Assembly: GCA_018241455.1 (NCBI GenBank)
Contig: JAFEDW010000016.1
Span: 1 to 16,190 of the forward strand
Reading direction: 5' to 3'
DNA: 16,190 nucleotides
Origin: Pseudomonadota bacterium
Lineage (GTDB): Bacteria > Pseudomonadota > Gammaproteobacteria > Steroidobacterales > Steroidobacteraceae
Under the pieces are notes generated by a model that was not told the DNA's origin, ran no database searches, and was given only the letters and a program-made list of their open reading frames with translations. Positions 1 to 7,634 of this stretch are shown piece by piece; position 1 is the stretch's first letter; each line of letters begins with the position of its first letter. Made by a program: the position numbers and the translations under genes.

Positions 1-1722
1 TTGCGCATACACCTTCGATTGCGCGACCAGCTCGGCGTGCGTGCCCGACTCGATGATCGCCCCGTCCTGCATGACGACGATCAGGTCGGCGTGTTCGATG
101 GTCGAGAGCCGATGCGCGACGATGAACGTGGTGCGATTCCTGACCAGCTGGTCGAGCGCCGACTGGATGTGGCGCTCGGAGGCCGTATCGAGCGACGAGG
201 TCGCCTCGTCGAGCACCAGGATCGGCGTGTTGCGCAACAGCGCGCGCGCGATCGCGATGCGCTGGCGCTGCCCGCCCGAGAGCAACAGCCCGCGATCGCC
301 GACGATGGTGTCGAGCCCCTGCGGCAGCTCGGCGACGAACTCGCTGACGAAGGCCGCCTGCGCCGCGGCCTCGACCGCGCCCGCGTCCACGCCGGCGGCG
401 CCGAACACGATGTTGTTGCGGATCGTGTCGTTGAACAGCACGACTTCCTGGCTGACCAGGCTGATCTGCGCGCGCAAATCGCGCAAGCGGTACTCACGGA
501 TATCGACGCCGTCGAGCAGCACCGCGCCGGAACTCGGATCGTAGAAGCGCGGCAGGAGCGACACCAGCGTCGATTTGCCGCTGCCCGAGCGGCCGACGAT
601 CGCCACCGTCGTGCCGGCCGCGACCCGCAGGTTGATGTCGTGCAGCACGCGTCCCTTGTCGCTGTCGTAGGTGAACTCGACGCCGCGGAATTCCACGTCG
701 CCGCGCGCCCGCTCGAGCCGGCGCGCGCCGCCCTCCGGTTCGCCCGGCGTGTCGATCACCTCGAACAGCCCGGCGCCGGCGGCGATGCTCTGCTGGAGCG
801 GTCCGCTGATGCTCACCAGTCGCCGCAACGGCTCGGGAACCAGCAGCAGCGCCGTGAGGAAGCCCAGCAGGTCGCCGACGCGCATCGCGCCGCTGTTGAC
901 CTGGTGGATGGCCACGTACAACACGCTGGCCAGGCCGAGCGCCGCGATCATCTGCACCACCGGATTGCTGGTCGAGCGCGCCGAGATCAGCCGCATGTTC
1001 GAGTGCCGGTTGTGCTCGTTGGCGACCGCGAACGCCGCCTGCATGTGCTGCTGCGCGTTGAACACCTTGACGACGCGGTGCGCCTCGATCGCCTCCTTCG
1101 CCAGCCGCGTCACATCGCCCATCGAATTCTGGATGCGCGTGCTGTAGCGGCGGAAGCGCCGGTTCACGCTGCTGACCAGCCCGGCGATGATCGGCGCGGC
1201 CAGCATCGCGAAGATCGCCAGCTGCCAGTTGAGCCAGAACAGGTAGACCAGCAGCGAGATGATCGTGATCGTGTCGCGGATCACGACCGTGGCGGAATTG
1301 GTCACCGCATCGGCGACCAGTTCGATGTTGTAGGTGAGCCGCGAGAGCATCGCGCCCGACGATTCACGCTCGTACCACGCGGTCGGCAGGCGCATGTAGT
1401 GCGCGAACAGGTCGGCGCGCATCGTCTTGGTCATCTGCCGGCTGACCCAGCCGGGAAAGTAATTGGCCAGGTAATCGCCGACGCCGCGCAGCAGGAACAG
1501 CAGGATGATGCCCGGCGGCACGTAGTGCAGCACCGTCAGGTTCTTTTCGACGAACGCGGCATTGAGGAAGTTCTTGACGAACCACGCCGTGATCGTGCTG
1601 ACCGAGGCGTACATCAGCATGCCGAGTACGCCGACCATGAACATGCCCCAGTGCGGGCGGGCGTAACCCAGCAACCGGCGGTAGACCGCGCCGGCGTCGA
1701 CGACGGCGGGCGGCGGATTCAA
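1..1722 (-). CDS. msbA: Lipid A export ATP-binding/permease MsbA (3' end truncated by window edge)
   Basis: Half-type ABC exporter that flips lipid A-core across the inner membrane; it works as a homodimer. I translated the minus strand by hand; 574 residues are visible and the frame is open to base 1. E. coli MsbA has about 582, so only the extreme C-terminus is missing. The N-terminal ~320 residues form the six-helix membrane domain. The nucleotide-binding domain carries Walker A GRSGSGKST near residue 377, a Q-loop (SLVSQE), signature LSGGQRQR near 479, Walker B ILVLDEATSSLD near 500 and the H-loop in IVAHRLST. The start is TTG at 1722, whose last two bases lie in the exbD stop (TTGA overlap); GGGGAA at 1731-1736, eight bases upstream, is a good ribosome site, and the first ATG is about 26 codons further in. 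It is last in the comEC-exbB-exbD-msbA run. In related bacteria lpxK commonly follows, but that would be outside this window. Confidence 0.95.
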   Translation of the reverse strand, partial: MNPPPAVVDAGAVYRRLLGYARPHWGMFMVGVLGMLMYASVSTITAWFVKNFLNAAFVEKNLTVLHYVPPGIILLFLLRGVGDYLANYFPGWVSRQMTKTMRADLFAHYMRLPTAWYERESSGAMLSRLTYNIELVADAVTNSATVVIRDTITIISLLVYLFWLNWQLAIFAMLAAPIIAGLVSSVNRRFRRYSTRIQNSMGDVTRLAKEAIEAHRVVKVFNAQQHMQAAFAVANEHNRHSNMRLISARSTSNPVVQMIAALGLASVLYVAIHQVNSGAMRVGDLLGFLTALLLVPEPLRRLVSISGPLQQSIAAGAGLFEVIDTPGEPEGGARRLERARGDVEFRGVEFTYDSDKGRVLHDINLRVAAGTTVAIVGRSGSGKSTLVSLLPRFYDPSSGAVLLDGVDIREYRLRDLRAQISLVSQEVVLFNDTIRNNIVFGAAGVDAGAVEAAAQAAFVSEFVAELPQGLDTIVGDRGLLLSGGQRQRIAIARALLRNTPILVLDEATSSLDTASERHIQSALDQLVRNRTTFIVAHRLSTIEHADLIVVMQDGAIIESGTHAELVAQSKVYAQ

Positions 1723-2150
1723 GGCGACTGTTCCCCGGCGTCGTGCGTGGTGATGAAATTGAGCTGCGAGAAGCCGAGCTGCCCGAGCACGTCCATCGCG
1801 GTCACCACGGACTGGTGCGTAGCGCGCCCGTCGGCGCGCAGGCTCACCGGCACGTCGCGGCGCGCCGGCGCCACCTGCTCGATGGCCCGCCGCAGCGTGT
1901 CGGGACTGGCGTTGACGAGCTCGCGGTGATTGACCAGGTAGCTGCCGCCGGCCGTGACGGTCACGATCAACGGTGCGTCGGTGCTGCGTTCGATCGGCAC
2001 CGAACTGGCCTGCGGCAGCCGGATGCGCAGCCGCCCTTCGCCCGAGAAATTCGCCGACAGCATGAAGAAGATCACCAGCATCAGCACGACGTCGATCAGC
2101 GAGACCATGTTGATCTCGGGTTCCTCGTGGCGGCGCGGCTTCAGGTTCAC
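1719..2150 (-). CDS. exbD: ExbD/TolR-family biopolymer transport protein
   Basis: Single-pass inner-membrane partner of an ExbB/TolQ motor, which uses the proton gradient to energise an envelope process. The protein has 143 residues, typical for ExbD. Residues 1-14 are short and cytoplasmic, residues ~15-33 form the one membrane helix (SLIDVVLMLVIFFML) with the conserved proton-pathway Asp at position 20, and the rest is a periplasmic domain ending near LGFSQLNFIT. The reading frame can be extended upstream over exbB, but similarity to the family begins at the GTG codon at 2150, which overlaps the exbB stop as GTGA. The 3' end overlaps msbA as TTGA. No TonB gene is visible. The setting between exbB and msbA is known from Xanthomonas-like genomes; the energised partner cannot be read from the sequence. 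Confidence 0.92.
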   Translation of the reverse strand: MNLKPRRHEEPEINMVSLIDVVLMLVIFFMLSANFSGEGRLRIRLPQASSVPIERSTDAPLIVTVTAGGSYLVNHRELVNASPDTLRRAIEQVAPARRDVPVSLRADGRATHQSVVTAMDVLGQLGFSQLNFITTHDAGEQSP

Positions 2151-2776
2151 GACGCGGTGGCCTGCCCTGCGGACTGCTTCGACTCCAGCGCGTCGGCCAG
2201 CATGATCGCGTCCTTCTCGATCTCGATGACGATGCGGTCGATGCGGCCACGCAGGTAGCGGTAGCCGATCAGCGCGGGGATGGCGACGCACAGGCCCGCG
2301 GCCGTCGTCACCAGCGCCTGCGCGATGCCGCCCGAGAGCATGCGCGGATCGCCCATGCCGCCGGCGTTGATCGCGTTGAAGGCCTTGATGATGCCGCCGA
2401 CCGTACCGAGCAGGCCGAGCAGCGGCGCCACGCCGGCGATCGTGCCGAGCGTGTTGATGAACCGCTCGAGCTCATGCACGACATGGCGTCCGGCATCTTG
2501 GAGCCGCTCGTTCAGCGCCTCGCGCGTGCGGTGGCGGTTGGCCAGCCCCGCGGCCAGCACCTTGCCGAGCGGTGAGTTCTGCGCCAGCGCATCGATGACC
2601 TGCTCGTTGACCTGATTGGACTCGACCAGCTGCCACACGCGCTTGGTCAGGTCGGGCGGCAGCACACGCCGATCCTGCAGCGTCCACAGCCGCTCGAGGA
2701 TGATGGCCGCGGCGATGATCGAAAACAGGATGATGGGGCCCATCATCCAGCCGCCGGCGCGCACGATTTCCCACAT
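2147..2776 (-). CDS. exbB: MotA/TolQ/ExbB-family proton channel protein
   Basis: Membrane channel subunit that, with ExbD, couples inward proton flow to mechanical work in the envelope. The protein has 209 residues. Helix 1 is at about residues 12-28, then a cytoplasmic loop (~30-107), helix 2 at about 108-133 with the family motif APLLGLLGTV, and helix 3 at about 152-175 with ALVTTAAGL, whose threonines line the pore in this family. I chose the ATG at 2776 (MWEIVRAGGW) because that is where family similarity begins. An ATG at 2812 (MRVRHRSG) would add 12 unconserved residues and lie on a possible -10 box. Its stop overlaps the exbD GTG start. The gap to comEC upstream is 41 bases, so the two may share a transcript. 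Confidence 0.92.
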   Translation of the reverse strand: MWEIVRAGGWMMGPIILFSIIAAAIILERLWTLQDRRVLPPDLTKRVWQLVESNQVNEQVIDALAQNSPLGKVLAAGLANRHRTREALNERLQDAGRHVVHELERFINTLGTIAGVAPLLGLLGTVGGIIKAFNAINAGGMGDPRMLSGGIAQALVTTAAGLCVAIPALIGYRYLRGRIDRIVIEIEKDAIMLADALESKQSAGQATAS

Positions 2777-2810
2777 CTTCTGGTCTGCTCCGCTTCGATG
2801 CCGAACGCGC

Positions 2811-2816
2811 ATGATA
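2811..2816 (-). promoter_or_regulatory. Possible -10 box for exbB-exbD-msbA inside the comEC/exbB gap
   Basis: On the minus strand TATCAT matches the sigma-70 -10 consensus at 5 of 6 positions and would start transcription about 28 bases before the exbB ATG at 2776. There is no convincing -35 at 16-18 bases spacing; TTGGTA (2839-2844) is too far at 22. It overlaps the end of comEC. It would let the motor and MsbA genes be expressed independently of comEC. The box could equally be chance. Confidence 0.25.
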
Positions 2817-2817
2817 C

Positions 2818-5064
2818 CTAAGGCACCGCGGCGGGACCTACCAATAGGGGCGGCGCAGCCCCGCAGGCCTGGCGCCAGCATTCGAGCTCGATCCGGCCCA
2901 CGGGGCTGATGCGCAGCTCGAGCGCGCCGTCGAGGCCGGTGACGAATGCATGCGCGCCCTCGTCGGCCCACGCGTGCATCATCGCGGCCGTGTCGGGACG
3001 TGCGGCGTCACGCCCACCGCCGCTGAGCAGCAGCCACGCTGCGTCGGCCGGCGGCTGCCGCAGCGGGCGCATCGCCGACGCACTGCGCGACACCGGCAGC
3101 ACGATCGCCCGCGGCGCCGGCTCCAGGGCGCGCGCTGCGCCGAGCGCCGCGGCCGACCCTGGCAGCAGCAGGCTCGCATCGCCCGCGCGCACGCGCAGCG
3201 AGCAGGCTTTGCCATCGAGCACGTCGAACTGCACATCGTCCCAGCTCCAGCGCGCACCGGCCTGGCAGGCGCCGAACTCGGGCGGCAACGCGCCGGCGCC
3301 GCCGGCCGCGAGGCCGCGCACCGGCAACACTGCGGATAGCGCCAATACGCCGGCGCCGCGATCGCCATCGAGCCGCGGCAGGATGACGGCATCCAGCGCG
3401 CGCACGTGGTAATGGCGCAGCGCATTGACCAGCAGGTTGGCGGCGATCGCCCCGTGGCTGCCCCACACCTCGCCGTCATCGAACAGCAGTGCGTGTCGCG
3501 CGGTGCGCAGCAGCACCGCTTCACCGCGGCCCACATCGAGCACCGTGGCGCCCAGGCCGCCCGGTTCGATGCGGCCCGACGCGGGCAGCGCCGCGGGCAA
3601 AAGCGCCAGCAGCGCCGTGCAGCGCATCCACGGCCGCCACGGCAACAGCGCCACGCCGAGTGCAGCGGCGGCCAGCAGGTACCACCACGTGGGTGGCGCC
3701 AGGCGCAGCAGTGCGAACGAACCCGAGGCGATCGCGTGCAACGACGGCCAGCCGCAGCTGATCAGCCAGGCGGCGAGCTTGAACAGCAGCGTTGCCAGCG
3801 CCGGCCACAGCGCCAGCATCACGGTCGCAAGCAGGATCAACGGCACCAGCAACAGGCTGAACAGCGGAATCGCCGCCAGGTTCACGGCCAGGCCCGCGAG
3901 CGAGACGGAGCCGAACACGGCCAGCGTCGCCGGCAGCAGCGCGGCCATCACGTACATCTGCGTGCCCAGCAGCGCGCGCCAGCCACGTAACGGCACGCTC
4001 GCCAGTGCGCCCTGCACCAGCAATGCACCGACGGCCAGGAACGAGAGCCAGAACCCGGCCGCGAGCGGCGCGAACGGATCGAGCAGCAGCACGCCGACGA
4101 GACCCGCGGCCAGCGTGCGCGCCGCCGGCCGCGGCCGTGCGGCCCAGCGCAGGCCGTGCCAGGTGGCCAGCATCAGCAGCGTGCGCTGCGTCGGCACGGA
4201 CCAGCCGGCCAGCAGCGCGTAACCGAGTGAAGCCGCGAGCCCGATCAGCGTCGCGAAGGTGTGGCGTGGCAGGCGCTGCTGCAGGCAGCGGATGCGTTCC
4301 CACAACCGGGCCGCCGCCCAGGCGAGGCACAGGCAGAAGAGTGTCACGTGCAGGCCGGAGATCGCGACCAGGTGCGTGATGCCGACGGCGTTGAACACGC
4401 GCCATTGTTCGCTGGATACGCGTTGCGTATCGCCGATCGCCAGCGCAATGATCAACGCCGCCGCGTCACGCTCGGTGACGCGCGCCGCGATGGCGCGCGC
4501 AATGCGCTCGCGCAGCGCATCGAGCGTCGCGCCGGACGAGGCCAGCGGCCGGTTCAGCGCGGAGGCAACCACCTGCCCGGTCGCGTGCACGCGCAACCGC
4601 AGCGGCTGCAGTGCGAGCGCGGCCGAACCCGGGTTGGCGCCCGCAGCCGGCGCGTGCAGCGCGACCAGCAACTGCCAGCGTTGACCGGCGTGAACCTCCG
4701 GCGCGTCGGGCCAGTGCAGCGTGGCCCGCATCCGGACCGTCGGCAGGTCGCCCGCACGCAGCGGCCGCAGCAGTGCGGTGAACGATTCTTCGGCCCCGCG
4801 CAGCAGCGGCAGGCCCTCGATCTCGGCACTCACCAACACGCGCTGGTCGAACGACGCCGGCAGGCGGGCGCGGTCGTACTGCTGCAACGGCCACCAGGCC
4901 CACGCCACACCGGCGCAGAGGGCCGCCAGCGCCCGCAGTCGCGGCACGCACCACAACGGCACCCCCGCCCCCGCCAGCCACAGGCCACCGTGCAGGCCGC
5001 GGGTGTACGCGAACAGTGCCAGCAGCACTCCGCCCAGGAAGGCCAGCGCCCGGACCCCCGTCAC
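2818..5064 (-). CDS. comEC: ComEC/Rec2-family DNA uptake channel with degenerate metallo-beta-lactamase-like domain
   Basis: Inner-membrane channel for single-stranded DNA in natural transformation; 748 residues, the normal full length. In order: N-terminal membrane segments (~5-60), an OB-fold-like DUF4131 region (~70-170) keeping the NPG motif, the Competence membrane domain (~195-480) with the hallmark HLVAISGLHVTL at 231-242, and a C-terminal region (~505-735) that aligns with the metallo-beta-lactamase domain. That last domain keeps its opening VLDVGRG (508-514) but not the expected metal ligands: SHxDxDH is LPRLDGDR (562-569), LLTGD is LLLPGS (632-637) and PHHGS is PVSRS (657-661). The frame is intact, so this is substitution, not frameshift. 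The start is GTG at 5064 with no clear ribosome site. It heads the exbB-exbD-msbA run. DNA uptake itself is inferred from the family. Confidence 0.93.
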   Translation of the reverse strand: MTGVRALAFLGGVLLALFAYTRGLHGGLWLAGAGVPLWCVPRLRALAALCAGVAWAWWPLQQYDRARLPASFDQRVLVSAEIEGLPLLRGAEESFTALLRPLRAGDLPTVRMRATLHWPDAPEVHAGQRWQLLVALHAPAAGANPGSAALALQPLRLRVHATGQVVASALNRPLASSGATLDALRERIARAIAARVTERDAAALIIALAIGDTQRVSSEQWRVFNAVGITHLVAISGLHVTLFCLCLAWAAARLWERIRCLQQRLPRHTFATLIGLAASLGYALLAGWSVPTQRTLLMLATWHGLRWAARPRPAARTLAAGLVGVLLLDPFAPLAAGFWLSFLAVGALLVQGALASVPLRGWRALLGTQMYVMAALLPATLAVFGSVSLAGLAVNLAAIPLFSLLLVPLILLATVMLALWPALATLLFKLAAWLISCGWPSLHAIASGSFALLRLAPPTWWYLLAAAALGVALLPWRPWMRCTALLALLPAALPASGRIEPGGLGATVLDVGRGEAVLLRTARHALLFDDGEVWGSHGAIAANLLVNALRHYHVRALDAVILPRLDGDRGAGVLALSAVLPVRGLAAGGAGALPPEFGACQAGARWSWDDVQFDVLDGKACSLRVRAGDASLLLPGSAAALGAARALEPAPRAIVLPVSRSASAMRPLRQPPADAAWLLLSGGGRDAARPDTAAMMHAWADEGAHAFVTGLDGALELRISPVGRIELECWRQACGAAPPLLVGPAAVP

Positions 5065-5089
5065 AGCCTGGTCCGGCGCCGAGGCCTTG

Positions 5090-5107
5090 AGCCTGCGCGG
5101 GCAGGCT
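5090..5107. repeat. Perfect 7-bp inverted repeat between divergent comEC and DUF2062 genes
   Basis: AGCCTGC (5090-5096) and GCAGGCT (5101-5107) are exact inverted repeats around the loop GCGG. The site lies in the 67-base gap between the two divergent starts. It could be an operator, or a hairpin in the comEC leader. Just beside it is the short palindrome CTGTTACAG at 5113-5121. No function is shown by the sequence. Confidence 0.5.
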
Positions 5108-5113
5108 GGCGGC

Positions 5114-5122
5114 TGTTACAGT
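5114..5122 (+). promoter_or_regulatory. Possible extended -10 element for the DUF2062 gene
   Basis: TGTTACAGT reads as TGn plus the hexamer TACAGT (4 of 6 to consensus). Initiation about seven bases downstream would fall near 5129, almost at the ATG at 5132, so the mRNA would be nearly leaderless. This fits the lack of a Shine-Dalgarno sequence there. No -35 at proper spacing is seen. Confidence 0.3.
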
Positions 5123-5131
5123 GACCCACGC

Positions 5132-5665
5132 ATGCAACGCCGGATCGTCAAGCAACTCGCCCATTGGGTCAACACGCGCCGCAAGCGCTGGTACCTGCGC
5201 ATCTTCGGCACGCGTGTAACCGACCCGCTGCTGTGGTCGATGAACCGCCACTCGATCACCGCCGCCTTCGGCGCGGGGCTCGCCATCGCCTTCGTGCCGT
5301 TGCCGATCCACACGATTGGCGCGGTGCTGGCGGCGCTGTACTGGCGATTGAACCTGCCGGTGACGTTGGTCAGTACGTGGGTGGTGAATCCGTTCACGGT
5401 GGTACCCATCTATTACGGCGCCTATCGCCTGGGTGCGCTGCTGCTGCACCGCGCGCCGCGCCATTTCGCCTTCCAGCCCAGCTGGCGCTGGCTGGAGCAC
5501 GGCCTCGGGCCGTACTGGAAGCCGTTCCTGCTCGGCTGCCTGGTCAGCGCGGTGGTGGCGGGCGTGCTCGGCCGCTGGGGGCTGGAATTGGCGTGGCGGG
5601 CCGCGGTCAGGCGCCAGTTTCGGCGGCGGCGGCGGGTTGCGCCAGCCGCAAAACCGCGGCGTTAG
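5132..5665 (+). CDS. DUF2062 domain-containing inner-membrane protein
   Basis: Small membrane protein of 177 residues with unknown biochemical role. Residues 1-37 are basic and cytoplasmic. The DUF2062 core (~40-150) shows the family pattern: a glycine-rich helix (AFGAGLAIAFVPLPIHT), a second helix ending in YWRLNLPV, the family-typical WVVNPFTVVPIYY with the conserved Asn-Pro, and a last helix after the PYWKPFLLG motif. The C-terminal tail is rich in arginine (RRQFRRRRR, ~160-168). The ATG at 5132 was chosen because similarity starts there; the open frame runs further upstream but through sequence antisense to comEC. It is divergent from comEC, and its TAG stop overlaps the TAA stop of lolD on the other strand. 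The membrane and the family are clear; function is not. Confidence 0.9.
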   Translation: MQRRIVKQLAHWVNTRRKRWYLRIFGTRVTDPLLWSMNRHSITAAFGAGLAIAFVPLPIHTIGAVLAALYWRLNLPVTLVSTWVVNPFTVVPIYYGAYRLGALLLHRAPRHFAFQPSWRWLEHGLGPYWKPFLLGCLVSAVVAGVLGRWGLELAWRAAVRRQFRRRRRVAPAAKPRR

Positions 5666-6390
5666 CGCTGTTTCAGCTTGCCGTTCTCCAACTCGAGCAC
5701 GCGGTCCATGCGGGCCGCGAGCCGCATGTCGTGGGTCACGACCACGAGGCTGGTGGCCAGTTCGCGGTTGAGCTCGAGCAGCAGCGCGAATACCTGTTCG
5801 GCGTTGCGGCCGTCGAGGTTCCCGGTTGGCTCGTCCGCCAGCACCAGGCGCGGTGCGGTGACCAGCGCGCGCGCCACCGCGGCGCGCTGGCGCTCGCCGC
5901 CGGAGAGTTGGTGCGGCCGATGGCGCGCACGTTCCGCGAGGCCCACGCGCCCGAGCATGGCGAGCGCCAGTTGCGCCGCCTGCGCCGCGTCCATGCGCCG
6001 TACCAGCAGCGGCATCGCGACGTTTTCCTGCGCGCTGAATTCCGCCAGCAGGTGATGGAACTGGTAGACGAAACCGAGCGTGCGGTTGCGCAACAGTCCG
6101 CGCTCGGTCTCCGCGAGTGCGTGCAGGTCGCGCCCGTCGATCTCGACGCGGCCCGCATCCGGGCGATCGAGCCCGCCGAGGATCTGCAGCAGCGTGGTCT
6201 TGCCGGAACCGGACGCGCCGATGATGCCGAGGCGCTCGCCGGCGCGTACCTCGAGATCGAGTCCGGCCAGCACCTCGAGCGTGGTCGAGCCTTCGCGGAA
6301 GCGGCGTACCAGGCCGCTCGCGCGCAGCACGACCTGTTCGCGCTGGTCGTCAGCCATGCCCGGATGCTTCCATGCTGTTCCCTCAGTCAT
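5662..6390 (-). CDS. lolD: Lipoprotein-releasing ABC transporter ATP-binding protein LolD
   Basis: Cytoplasmic ATPase that powers extraction of mature outer-membrane lipoproteins from the inner membrane by LolC/LolE for handover to LolA. The 242-residue translation has Walker A GASGSGKTT (58-66), Q-loop YQFHHLL (~109-115), signature LSGGERQR (~152-159), Walker B LVLADEPTGNLD (~172-183) and H-loop VVTHD (~217-221). YQFHHLLAEF is characteristic of LolD. I took the ATG at 6390 because GGAGG sits nine bases before it (6400-6404) and it overlaps the lolC stop by eight bases. The ATG at 6357 (MADDQREQ) would give 231 residues, closer to the E. coli length of 233, and remains a real alternative. Last gene of the Lol operon. 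Confidence 0.95.
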   Translation of the reverse strand: MTEGTAWKHPGMADDQREQVVLRASGLVRRFREGSTTLEVLAGLDLEVRAGERLGIIGASGSGKTTLLQILGGLDRPDAGRVEIDGRDLHALAETERGLLRNRTLGFVYQFHHLLAEFSAQENVAMPLLVRRMDAAQAAQLALAMLGRVGLAERARHRPHQLSGGERQRAAVARALVTAPRLVLADEPTGNLDGRNAEQVFALLLELNRELATSLVVVTHDMRLAARMDRVLELENGKLKQR

Positions 6391-7624
6391 GCCGCAATGC
6401 CTCCGCCGGCTGCGTGAGCGCGGCCCGCCACGCAGGATACAGTGTCGCCAGCGCGCACAGCGCGAACGCCACCGCGCAGACACGCAGCACATCGTGCCAC
6501 TCGACGTAGGCCGGCAGCTCGCTCATGAAATACACGCGCGCGTCGAGGAACCGCGCGCCGGTGGCGTGCTCGATGCCAGCCACCAGCGCCGCGATGTGAT
6601 GGGCGACGAACACGCCCAGTGCCGCGCCGGCAAGAGTTCCACACAGGCCGACCAGCGCGCCCTGCACGCTGAAGATTCCCAGCACGTTGCGCGGCAGCGC
6701 CCCCATGGTGCGCAGGATGGCGATCGCCGGGCGCTTTTCCTTCACGACCATCACCAATGTCGCGACGATGTTGAACGCGGCGACCGCGACGACCAGCAGC
6801 AGGATCATGAACATCATCGTCTTGGTCACCTGGATCGAGCGGAAGAAGCTGGCGTGATCGCGCGTCCAGTCGCTGACGTAGAAGCCGCCGCCGATCTGCA
6901 GCGCCAGGTCGCGCACCACGCGCGGCGCGGCCAGCGGATCCCGCAACGAGAGCCGCAGCCCGGTCACGCCATCCCCCAGCCGGTAGATGCGCGCGGTGTC
7001 ACGGAGCGGCGCCAGCGCCAGCGCGCTGTCGTACTCATACATGCCGGAATGGAACAAGCCGCTGACGTGGAAACGCCGCATCGTCGGCGTGAACCCGGCC
7101 GGCGTCACGCTCCCTTGGGGCGCGATCAGCACCACGTTGCCGCCCGGCTGCACGCCGAGCGCCGCGGCCAGCGCGTCGCCGAGCACGATGTTGTAGCTGC
7201 CGGCCCTGAGCGAATCGATGCTGCCGCCGCTGATGTGGTTGGCGAGGCTGACGGCGCGCCGTTCCTGTTCCGGCAGCACGCCGCGCAAGCGCGTCGGCGC
7301 GGAACGCGCGCCGTTGACCAGCATGGCCTGCACCTCGATGTAAGGCACCGCGGCGACAATGGACGGATTCGCCTGCGCCAGCCGCTGCGCCTGCTGCCAG
7401 TCGGGCAGCGTGCCCTCGAGCCCCATCAGCGTCGCGTGCGAGGTCACGCTCAGCATGCGCGTGCGCAGCTCGCGCTCGAAGCCGTTCATGACCGACAGCA
7501 CGACGATCAGCACCGCGACGCCGAGCGCCAACCCGAGCATCGAGACGATCGTGATGAACGACAGGAAGCCGCGCCGCTGCGTCGAGCGCAGGTAGCGCGT
7601 ACCGACCGTGATTTCGTAGGCCAC
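6383..7624 (-). CDS. lolC: Lipoprotein-releasing ABC transporter permease, LolC type (Hook-bearing)
   Basis: Inner-membrane permease of the LolCDE complex; 413 residues. Topology: helix 1 at about 22-46 (LALGVAVLIVVLSVMNGFERELRT follows the family pattern), a large periplasmic domain (~47-265), three C-terminal helices (~270-400) with KEKRPAIAILRTMGA between them, ending PAEALRHD. I call it LolC rather than LolE because its periplasmic domain has a segment APQGSVTPAGFTP followed by RRF, which lines up with the Pro-to-Pro Hook of E. coli LolC that recruits LolA. LolE lacks this. Other parts (DWQQAQR, SELPAYVEW) look LolE-like, so the protein may be LolF-like. The start is GTG at 7624, ten bases after the stop of the upstream permease. 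Alternative naming as lolE cannot be excluded by eye. Confidence 0.88.
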   Translation of the reverse strand: MAYEITVGTRYLRSTQRRGFLSFITIVSMLGLALGVAVLIVVLSVMNGFERELRTRMLSVTSHATLMGLEGTLPDWQQAQRLAQANPSIVAAVPYIEVQAMLVNGARSAPTRLRGVLPEQERRAVSLANHISGGSIDSLRAGSYNIVLGDALAAALGVQPGGNVVLIAPQGSVTPAGFTPTMRRFHVSGLFHSGMYEYDSALALAPLRDTARIYRLGDGVTGLRLSLRDPLAAPRVVRDLALQIGGGFYVSDWTRDHASFFRSIQVTKTMMFMILLLVVAVAAFNIVATLVMVVKEKRPAIAILRTMGALPRNVLGIFSVQGALVGLCGTLAGAALGVFVAHHIAALVAGIEHATGARFLDARVYFMSELPAYVEWHDVLRVCAVAFALCALATLYPAWRAALTQPAEALRHD

Positions 7625-7634
7625 GAGCGCTTGC

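Noticed and set aside
1..1929. A 642-codon open frame on the plus strand opposite msbA and exbD
   Set aside because: It is rich in Arg, Asp, Gln and His with no domain pattern, and is the antisense of a fully recognisable MsbA; GC-rich codon use removes stops from the opposite strand.
1719..2291. Longer exbD beginning at 2291 (190 residues)
   Set aside because: The extra 47 residues are out-of-frame exbB sequence without family similarity; the GTG at 2150 gives the standard ExbD N-terminus.
4721..5131. Longer N-terminus for the DUF2062 protein
   Set aside because: The upstream extension is antisense to comEC and has no DUF2062 similarity; the family-like sequence begins at the ATG at 5132.
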